Under the pieces are notes generated by a model. The model saw only the letters and a program-made list of their open reading frames with translations. It had not been told where the DNA came from and did no database searches. From Methanomassiliicoccaceae archaeon (lineage in GTDB: Archaea; Thermoplasmatota; Thermoplasmata; Methanomassiliicoccales; Methanomethylophilaceae), in contig JAIRTZ010000150.1 of the NCBI GenBank assembly GCA_031254685.1, forward strand, positions 1-10,429: a DNA stretch of 10,429 bases, in the 5' to 3' direction. Below are positions 6,306-10,429 of this stretch, one piece after another. The position numbers were made by a program, and so were the translations under genes. Within the stretch, counting starts at the first letter, position 1. Each line of letters starts with the position of its first letter.

Positions 6306-7300
6306 GCGAATGCGGCTGCGGCGGCGACCCCAAGGAGATCCGGAACATTCCGACCGAGCTCCGGTTCGGCGATCGTATCGGCGCGCTGAAGGTGCGCCTC
6401 GGGATCGGCAGGGACAGCTACAAGATACCTCCGGGACTGTATTCGGTCGGCACTCCGAACGGGACGTCGCCGGTGTTCGTCAGCGCGAACTATAAATTAA
6501 CGTTCGACAGCCTGCGGAAGGAACTGGGAGGCCTGGACTGTTATATTCTGATACTTGACACGAAAGGGATCAACGTCTGGTGCGCCGCCGGGAAAGGCAC
6601 GTTCGGTACCGAGGAACTTGTCAACCGAATCGCGAAGACCGGACTTTCCGAAGTGGTCTCGCATCGTGATCTCATTTTACCGCAGCTCGGGGCGCCGGGC
6701 ATGTGCGCGCATGAGGTTAAGAGACGTTCCGGATTCAACGTCATCTACGGGCCGGTGCGGGCATCCGATATCAAAAAGTTCCTCGCGGCCGGCATGGAGG
6801 CGACGCCGGAGATGAGGACCGTGAAGTTCACGGCGCGCGACAGAACGGTGCTCACGCCGATGGAGTTCATCCCCGGGATGAAGCTCTCGATGCTGGTCTT
6901 CGGTATGCTATTCCTTGCGAACTTCATCGCGAAGGAACCGTTCGGGACCCATGATCTGTACATATACTTGGGCGCCGTGATCGTCGGAACGGTGATCACG
7001 CCGATACTGCTGCCGATCATCCCGGTGAGCGCGTTCTCGCTGAAGGGATGGATACTGGGGGTATGCTGGACCGCGTACGCCGTATGGGCGTACGGATGGC
7101 TTCCGGATGACCTTCTCACGGCCTTCGGTTATCTCCTCGTGCTGCCGTCGCTGTCCGCGTTCTTCGCGATGAACTTCACCGGCGCGTCCACGTACACGTC
7201 GTTCTCCGGCGTCATCAGAGAGATGAGGATGGCTGTGCCGATCATCTTCGTCACGATAGCTGTCGGCGCCGTGCTGCTGTTCATAGGGAGGGTGATCTGA
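6302..7300 (+). CDS. hgcA: HgcA, corrinoid protein for mercury methylation
   Basis: HgcA transfers a methyl group from its cobalamin cofactor to Hg(II), making methylmercury. The diagnostic cap-helix motif NVWCAAGK is at residues 91-98 within DTKGINVWCAAGKGTFGTEE. Cys94 corresponds to the Cys proposed to bind cobalt from below. Residues about 20-170 form the corrinoid-binding domain, related to the CFeSP/CdhD fold (LYSVGTPNG, VFVSANYKLTFDSLR). Residues about 194-330 contain five hydrophobic helices (near 194-209, 219-241, 246-266, 271-289 and 310-329), matching the membrane domain of HgcA. Its 332 residues are close to the usual length of about 340. The N-terminus carries an extra MSECGCGG cysteine cluster. 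It overlaps arsR by a few bases and shares one base with hgcB. The normal cellular role of HgcA is unknown. Confidence 0.97.
   Translation: MSECGCGGDPKEIRNIPTELRFGDRIGALKVRLGIGRDSYKIPPGLYSVGTPNGTSPVFVSANYKLTFDSLRKELGGLDCYILILDTKGINVWCAAGKGTFGTEELVNRIAKTGLSEVVSHRDLILPQLGAPGMCAHEVKRRSGFNVIYGPVRASDIKKFLAAGMEATPEMRTVKFTARDRTVLTPMEFIPGMKLSMLVFGMLFLANFIAKEPFGTHDLYIYLGAVIVGTVITPILLPIIPVSAFSLKGWILGVCWTAYAVWAYGWLPDDLLTAFGYLLVLPSLSAFFAMNFTGASTYTSFSGVIREMRMAVPIIFVTIAVGAVLLFIGRVI
7286..7296 (+). promoter_or_regulatory. Strong ribosome binding site of hgcB
   Basis: GGGAGGGTGAT nearly complements the archaeal 16S 3' end and lies three bases before the ATG at 7300, inside the last hgcA codons. Stop and start overlap as TGATG. 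This supports coupled, probably high, translation of HgcB. Confidence 0.75.
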
Positions 7301-7584
7301 TGAGATATCTGAAGAACGTTGTGACGCTGGAACTGAACACCGATAAATGCCTGGGTTGCGGGAGATGCTGGGAGGTGTGCCCGCACGGCGTCTTTGAGCC
7401 GGATGACATGAAAGCGCGCATAAAGGACAGGGACAAGTGCATGGAATGCGGCGCGTGCGCAAAGAACTGCCCCCTGAATGCGATATCCGTAAAATCGGGC
7501 GTCGGGTGCGCGACCGCCATCATAAAGGGGATGCTCACCGGGAAGGAACCGAGCTGCGGATGTTCGGATAGCGATTGCTGCTGA
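7300..7584 (+). CDS. hgcB: HgcB, 2[4Fe-4S] ferredoxin partner of HgcA
   Basis: HgcB is thought to reduce the HgcA corrinoid to Co(I) for each methylation cycle and to pass Hg(II) to it. Two ferredoxin cluster motifs are present: Cys17, 20, 23, 27 in CLGCGRCWEVCP, and Cys47, 50, 53, 57 in CMECGACAKNCP. The conserved single cysteine outside the clusters is Cys70 in VGCATAII, and the C-terminal vicinal pair is Cys93-Cys94. An additional Cys86 and Cys88 (SCGCSDSDCC) makes the tail richer in thiols than the pair alone. The 94-residue length is normal. This full set of cysteines, together with placement directly behind hgcA, makes the assignment secure. It is likely the last gene of the operon, since an inverted repeat and a new promoter follow. 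Confidence 0.96.
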   Translation: MRYLKNVVTLELNTDKCLGCGRCWEVCPHGVFEPDDMKARIKDRDKCMECGACAKNCPLNAISVKSGVGCATAIIKGMLTGKEPSCGCSDSDCC

Positions 7585-7592
7585 CGTAATTG

Positions 7593-7607
7593 CTTAACTT
7601 TGTTAAG
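7593..7607 (+). repeat. Inverted repeat just after hgcB
   Basis: CTTAAC-TTT-GTTAAG is a perfect six-base palindrome starting nine bases after the hgcB stop. It could help end the hgcAB transcript or be a regulator site for the next gene. No long T run follows, so a terminator role is doubtful. Confidence 0.4.
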
Positions 7608-7646
7608 TTATACGGTATGCGTGTATATATACATGTTATACGGTAT
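7607..7646 (+). promoter_or_regulatory. Promoter of the peroxiredoxin-like gene with paired operator-like repeats
   Basis: GTTATACGGTAT occurs twice, at 7607-7618 and 7635-7646. The copies are 28 bases apart and flank a TATA box, TATATATA (about 7624-7631). The second copy contains TATAC-G-GTATA, a perfect palindrome with one central base; the first has one mismatch. Two identical half-turn sites around a TATA box look like a repressor or activator operator. The binding protein is unknown, and the sites do not resemble the arsR operator. Confidence 0.5.
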
Positions 7647-7655
7647 AGGTTCCTG

Positions 7656-7678
7656 TCACGTCCGTTCCGCGGACGTGA
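7656..7678 (+). promoter_or_regulatory. Hairpin in the leader of the peroxiredoxin-like gene
   Basis: TCACGTCCG and CGGACGTGA are perfect nine-base complements around a five-base loop. The expected transcription start is near 7653 and the GAGGG ribosome binding site is at 7681-7685. The hairpin would therefore fill almost the whole leader. It may act as an RNA structure or, as DNA, as a palindromic operator. Confidence 0.45.
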
Positions 7679-7691
7679 GCGAGGGAACACG

Positions 7692-8186
7692 GTGGCAGAA
7701 TATCTGAAGGTCGGCGACAAGGTACCGGATTTCACGGTACCGTGCGTATGGGGCAAAGAATTCACGCTGTCGTCACAGGTGAGAGAGTCCCCGGCCGCGT
7801 TCTATTTTTATCCGCTGAACTACGGGATGCAGTGCACCGCGTACTCAATGCTGATGAACGACTATTTCGAAGGCTTCGATGCGATAGGCGTGCAGATGTT
7901 CCATGTCAACAACGCGACCGTGGACGACCACCGGAAATATATGGGCCGCGTCTCCACGCGGTACGATCACCTTGCCGATAACGAATACGTCGTCGCGGAC
8001 ATATTCGGAATGGTACTTCCGTCGCCGATGCGCAATAACCCTCCGCTGACCAACAGGGGTTTCGCCATGGTCGACACCGATATGACCTTACAGTACATCT
8101 GGAGGGCGCCGTCGACGATAAACACGCTCGAGTTCGAACCTCTGATCGACGACCTGTACAATATCCTGAGAGCACGTCACTGCTGA
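7692..8186 (+). CDS. Peroxiredoxin-like (AhpC/TSA/Bcp superfamily) protein
   Basis: This 164-residue thioredoxin-fold protein opens VGDKVPDFTVPCVWGKEFTLSS, as in peroxiredoxins. The FYFYPLNYGMQCT segment aligns with the Bcp-type FYP...CT active site, making Cys48 the likely peroxidatic cysteine. RGFAMVDTDMTLQYIW (Arg122 onward) matches the conserved arginine and following strand. The usual PxxxT/SxxC motif is changed: the Thr/Ser is Gly45, so peroxide reduction may be weak or the protein may do another thiol reaction. Other cysteines are Cys18 and the C-terminal Cys164. GTG at 7692 is chosen because GAGGG precedes it by six bases and homology begins at once; a TTG further upstream would place the TATA box and hairpin inside the gene. 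Its stop overlaps the convergent DUF1638 gene by ten bases. A redox role near hgcAB is inference. Confidence 0.82.
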   Translation: MAEYLKVGDKVPDFTVPCVWGKEFTLSSQVRESPAAFYFYPLNYGMQCTAYSMLMNDYFEGFDAIGVQMFHVNNATVDDHRKYMGRVSTRYDHLADNEYVVADIFGMVLPSPMRNNPPLTNRGFAMVDTDMTLQYIWRAPSTINTLEFEPLIDDLYNILRARHC

Positions 8187-8794
8187 CCGGCCGCCAGTTC
8201 TTTCACCTTGGCCACGCATTCCTCGACGCCCTCGAGCCCGCACGTGCGCGTTTCCAGCTTCAGCTTGATGCTATCCGCGAATTCCTGGGACTGCTTGATA
8301 AAGAACGCCGTATCGCCCACGCCGGTGTTTATGAACAGATACCGTTCATAGGAATCGAACATCATATCGAGGAAGTATTGCGGATCGATCCCCTCCACCG
8401 AATCGAGATGGAATTGTTCAATGAATCCTGCCCTTCCCACTTCCGCCCATCCCGGGGACGAGAACCATGTCATCATGCATCTCTTTTTCTCGGCCTTGCA
8501 TTCATCGATACCGAGCAGCGCCTCTATACAGTCGGCCCCGCGCAGCATGACCGACGGCACTTTGAGTTCGGCCGCTATGTTCTCAAGGGACTGACATATC
8601 GCATATCCCAAAAGTACCGCATCGACCTTTCCCTCCAATGCGTTCACGGCCTTTATGATCAGCATCTTCATATTCTTCGCGTCCTCGTGCAGCGCGAACT
8701 TAAGATATTCGCGGTGCACGAAGGCCGGGTCGTCCTTCGTGAGATATTCGATCTCGTGCTTCAGCACTTCGCATGCAACTATACCTATGCGCAC
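8177..8794 (-). CDS. DUF1638 family protein
   Basis: The function is not established. Family marks are IGIVACEVLKHEIEYL at the start, the glycine motif LLGYAICQSLENIAA, the DCIEALLGIDE segment and MTWFSSPGW, which matches the YFLSPGW-type motif of DUF1638. The protein is soluble, about 205 residues, with eight or more cysteines. In methanogens and other anaerobes, DUF1638 genes commonly sit beside corrinoid-dependent methylamine methyltransferases and their corrinoid proteins, which suggests a corrinoid- or methyl-transfer-linked role (inference from neighbourhood). Start: GTG at 8794 follows GGAGGA (8801-8806) with seven bases between. The in-frame ATG at 8842 would lie upstream of the probable TATA box and is less likely. 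The gene converges on the peroxiredoxin-like gene with a ten-base overlap and may be controlled by the operator-like site at 8840-8861. Confidence 0.85.
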   Translation of the reverse strand: MRIGIVACEVLKHEIEYLTKDDPAFVHREYLKFALHEDAKNMKMLIIKAVNALEGKVDAVLLGYAICQSLENIAAELKVPSVMLRGADCIEALLGIDECKAEKKRCMMTWFSSPGWAEVGRAGFIEQFHLDSVEGIDPQYFLDMMFDSYERYLFINTGVGDTAFFIKQSQEFADSIKLKLETRTCGLEGVEECVAKVKELAAGQQ

Positions 8795-8800
8795 GGTATT

Positions 8801-8837
8801 TCCTCCGAATGCGCCGTTATCGCCGTTTACATATAAA
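8801..8837 (-). promoter_or_regulatory. Promoter and ribosome binding site of the DUF1638 gene
   Basis: On the minus strand TTTATAT (8831-8837) is a TATA candidate predicting a start near 8807, and GGAGGA (8801-8806) then precedes the GTG at 8794. The TATA box lies within a small palindrome, GTTTA-N4-TAAAC (8825-8838). A second TATA candidate, CTATAATT, lies further upstream at about 8863-8870. Confidence 0.45.
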
Positions 8838-8839
8838 CA

Positions 8840-8861
8840 CATATCGAAAAATATGGATATG
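8840..8861 (-). promoter_or_regulatory. ArsR-operator-like site upstream of the DUF1638 gene
   Basis: The plus-strand sequence begins CATATCGAA and ends GATATG, an inverted repeat with six-base arms. Aligned without gaps to the core of the arsR operator (5968-5989), 17 of 22 bases agree, including both outer arms. It lies between two TATA candidates of the DUF1638 gene. Both sites are A+T rich, so chance similarity cannot be excluded. Confidence 0.45.
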
Positions 8862-8890
8862 AATTATAGGGACCGACATGATGAAATGAG

Positions 8891-8963
8891 TGGGCCCGCC
8901 CGGATTTGAACCGGAGTCAATAGCACCCCAAGCTACAAGGATACCAAGCTACCCCACGGGCCC
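8891..8963 (-). tRNA. tRNA-Pro (anticodon GGG)
   Basis: The minus strand folds as a 73-base cloverleaf. The acceptor stem pairs GGGCCCG with CGGGCCC, followed by discriminator A; no CCA is encoded. The D stem is GGGT/ATCC. The anticodon stem GTAGC/GCTAT carries the loop TTGGGGT, giving anticodon GGG for proline. The T stem TCCGG/CCGGG carries TTCAAAT. No intron is seen. It lies downstream of rpoN in the same direction, and a TATA-like GATAAACC at about 8989-8996 could give it its own promoter. Confidence 0.95.
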
Positions 8964-9000
8964 GTGAAATAAAGTTTATTGTAAATGGTTTATCTTTCGA

Positions 9001-9192
9001 TCAACCCAGGGGCGATATCTCGTCGATCAGGTTGGCGTGCGATATTATCATCCTGCGGCAGCAGTACCTTTCCAGACCGAGGTCATCGAGCACTTTCTGC
9101 GGCTCCTCGCCGACGGATGTGCGCTTCACGTACTCGTTATACGCAGAACCGACGACCTTGCCGCATGTGAAACATCTTACCGGTATTATCAT
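9001..9192 (-). CDS. rpoN: RNA polymerase subunit N (Rpb10 homologue)
   Basis: This small 63-residue zinc-binding subunit of archaeal RNA polymerase helps hold the assembly platform with subunits D, L and P. Zinc ligands are Cys7 and Cys10 in RCFTCGK and the vicinal Cys44-Cys45 in RYCCRRMIISH, all invariant in the family. The start MIIPVRCFTCG is the classic N-terminus. ATG at 9192 follows GAGGG within the end of the uS9 gene region, nine bases after the uS9 stop. It is the last protein gene of the ribosomal string here; rpoK, which often follows in other archaea, is not present before the tRNA gene. Confidence 0.97.
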   Translation of the reverse strand: MIIPVRCFTCGKVVGSAYNEYVKRTSVGEEPQKVLDDLGLERYCCRRMIISHANLIDEISPLG

Positions 9193-9201
9193 GCTGTTCC
9201 C

Positions 9202-9600
9202 TCAACGGTATGACTTCTGCCTCTTGGCGCGTGCGCCGTGTCCGAGCGGGTTCTTCGGAAGTTTTCTTCTCGTATCGTTGATGACGAACGATCTGTCGAA
9301 CGCTCTGAACATCGCCTCGAGCTCCTCATCCTTGAAGAAATCGATCAGTCCTCTCGTGATCGCCGTTCTCGCCGCCTCGGCCTGTCCCATGACGCCTCCG
9401 CCCTGGACGTTGACCGCTATGTCAACCTTTGACGCCTTGTCGGGAGCGAGTCCCAACGGTTCCTGCATCTTCAGCTTCGCCAGCTCCGGAGAGTAAATTT
9501 CCAGCGGGATCTTATTTATCGTTACCTTTCCGGTGCCTTCCCTGACCACCGCCCTTGCGATGGCCGTCTTCCTCTTTCCGCTTGTGTTGACTGTTTCCAC
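9202..9600 (-). CDS. rps9: Ribosomal protein uS9 (S9)
   Basis: This 132-residue small-subunit protein contacts the P-site tRNA through its basic tail. The sequence shows SGKRKTAIARAVVREGTGKVTINK at the start, VQGGGVMGQAEAARTAITRGL in the middle, and the conserved C-terminal RAKRQKSYR. The start codon is GTG at 9600, set by GAGGTGAT a few bases upstream, which overlaps the uL13 stop. It lies four bases after uL13 and is surely in the same operon. Confidence 0.97.
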   Translation of the reverse strand: METVNTSGKRKTAIARAVVREGTGKVTINKIPLEIYSPELAKLKMQEPLGLAPDKASKVDIAVNVQGGGVMGQAEAARTAITRGLIDFFKDEELEAMFRAFDRSFVINDTRRKLPKNPLGHGARAKRQKSYR

Positions 9601-9604
9601 AAGA

Positions 9605-10024
9605 TCACCTCACGTTAGAACCCAGGAATTTCGCAACGGCACCCAGGGTCGTAAATTTGCCGGTTCTTAATCTCGTCGCTTCTTCGATCGTCTGTTTCTC
9701 GACGTCGTTGAACTGTTCGGGGCATCCCACGAACACGTGTATCCGCCTGTATGCCTCTCTCCCGGACGTCGTTGTCCACGGGATCATCCCGCGGATCGTC
9801 CTCTTCAGCAGGAGGTCCGCGCGGCGCGGGTAGTACGGGCCCTTCCTTATCTGGCCGCGGTCCACCTTCTCCTTGAACTGTGCGAACACCATCTCCTTCG
9901 GACCCGTTATTATGACGCCTTCCGCGTTCAGAATAACGATCTCCTCACCGTCGAGTATCCTCTCGGCGACAATGCTTGACAACCTTCCGAGGATATGTCC
10001 CTTTGCGTCTATGACCGTGACCAT
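9605..10024 (-). CDS. rpl13: Ribosomal protein uL13 (L13)
   Basis: This 139-residue large-subunit protein is of the short archaeal/eukaryotic type. Marks are VIDAKGHILGRLSSIVAERIL at the N-terminus, NAEGVIITGPK, and KRTIRGMIPW followed by GREAYRRIHVFVG. The ATG at 10024 follows GAGGTGAT, which includes the eL18 stop codon; the gap to eL18 is four bases, so translation is coupled. The end of the gene carries the ribosome binding site for uS9. Confidence 0.97.
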   Translation of the reverse strand: MVTVIDAKGHILGRLSSIVAERILDGEEIVILNAEGVIITGPKEMVFAQFKEKVDRGQIRKGPYYPRRADLLLKRTIRGMIPWTTTSGREAYRRIHVFVGCPEQFNDVEKQTIEEATRLRTGKFTTLGAVAKFLGSNVR

Positions 10025-10028
10025 CGAA

Positions 10029-10391
10029 TCACCTCATTATCCTGACGCCCGATCCCTTCGGGTTCGCCGCCATAAGGTCGGCGATGCTCATCGTCTTTCC
10101 GCCGGCCGCGTTTATCGCCGTCTCCGCCTTCTCGGAGAAGCTGTACGCCGCCACCGTCACGTTCTTTGTAATGCTACCTGCTGCCAATACCTTGCCGGGG
10201 ACCAAGACAGTGTCCCCTGGCTCAGCGTTTCTGTCAAGCTTGCTCAGGTTAAGTTCGGCCCAATTCCTCTTGGGCTTCTCAAGTCTCTTCGCAATGTCTC
10301 GCCAGATCGCAGCTCCGGTCTCTCTTTCCTTCGCCTTAAGATCGTCGATCAGGGCGAGGAGGTTCGGATCTGTTTTGAAGATTCTCTTCAT
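10029..10391 (-). CDS. rpl18e: Ribosomal protein eL18 (L18e)
   Basis: This 120-residue protein is found only in archaea and eukaryotes. Marks are KTDPNLLALIDDLKAKERETGAAIWRDIAKRLEKPKRNWAEL, then GDTVLVPGKVLAAGSITKNVTVAAYSFSEKA. ATG at 10391 is supported by homology and by an ATGA overlap with the gene before it. It is first in the visible string eL18-uL13-uS9-RpoN, the standard archaeal order. Confidence 0.97.
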   Translation of the reverse strand: MKRIFKTDPNLLALIDDLKAKERETGAAIWRDIAKRLEKPKRNWAELNLSKLDRNAEPGDTVLVPGKVLAAGSITKNVTVAAYSFSEKAETAINAAGGKTMSIADLMAANPKGSGVRIMR

Positions 10392-10429
10392 AGTTCTGAC
10401 TCTCCCGACATCGGGTAACGCTCCAATGA
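10388..10429 (-). CDS. 3' end of an upstream coupled gene, identity unknown (possibly rpoD)
   Basis: From the window edge, one minus-strand frame reads SLERYPMSGESEL and stops at a TGA that overlaps the eL18 ATG (ATGA). Such an overlap is typical of this operon. In many archaea the RNA polymerase subunit D gene precedes eL18, which makes rpoD the guess from gene order. Thirteen residues are too few to recognise, and another frame is also open here. Confidence 0.4.
   Translation of the reverse strand, partial: SLERYPMSGESEL

Noticed and set aside
7590..7691. N-terminal extension of the peroxiredoxin-like gene from a TTG codon
   Set aside because: It would place the TATA box, the twin repeats and the hairpin inside the gene; a GTG with a ribosome binding site at 7692 matches the family N-terminus.
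8795..8842. Longer start for the DUF1638 gene at the ATG at 8842
   Set aside because: The added residues have no family match and overlap the TATA candidate, whereas GGAGGA precedes the GTG at 8794 correctly.

Overview
The window comes from an archaeal chromosome, most likely a methanogen of the Thermoplasmata (Methanomassiliicoccales-like). The archaeal evidence is direct: an eL18-uL13-uS9-RpoN gene string, a class I TyrRS of the short archaeal type, TATA-like boxes close to start codons, and GGAGG/GAGGTGAT ribosome binding sites. The methanogen assignment is inferred from hgcAB, a DUF1638 gene and the absence of TAG among 14 complete-gene stop codons (12 TGA, 2 TAA). TAG depletion is expected in pyrrolysine-using methanogens.

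Layout. Positions 1-537 hold the 3' end of a DHH/DHHA1 phosphoesterase, which overlaps tail to tail with tyrS (523-1584, -). A divergent TctA-like permease follows (1772-3079, +). It converges on an unusual protein (3081-4151, -) that joins an N-terminal domain known from Mrr-like restriction endonucleases to a repeated coiled coil, with no nuclease domain visible. A GC-rich 444-base gap with inverted and direct repeats may encode a structured RNA or a long leader. Next is a CPA2 cation/proton antiporter (4596-5930, +).

The core of the window is 5940-8870. An ArsR-type regulator with a CxC metal motif sits behind a palindromic operator and is translationally coupled to hgcA and hgcB, the corrinoid protein and ferredoxin required for microbial mercury methylation. 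A thiol peroxidase-like protein follows behind its own repeat-rich promoter. A convergent DUF1638 gene ends the block. DUF1638 proteins commonly occur beside corrinoid methyltransferases. A sequence upstream of this gene matches the arsR operator at 17 of 22 positions, so the ArsR protein may control both loci. I read the block as a candidate metal-responsive hgcAB module with accessory redox and corrinoid-linked genes; the accessory links are inference.

The right end (8891-10429, -) is housekeeping: tRNA-Pro(GGG), rpoN, uS9, uL13, eL18 and the last codons of a coupled upstream gene.
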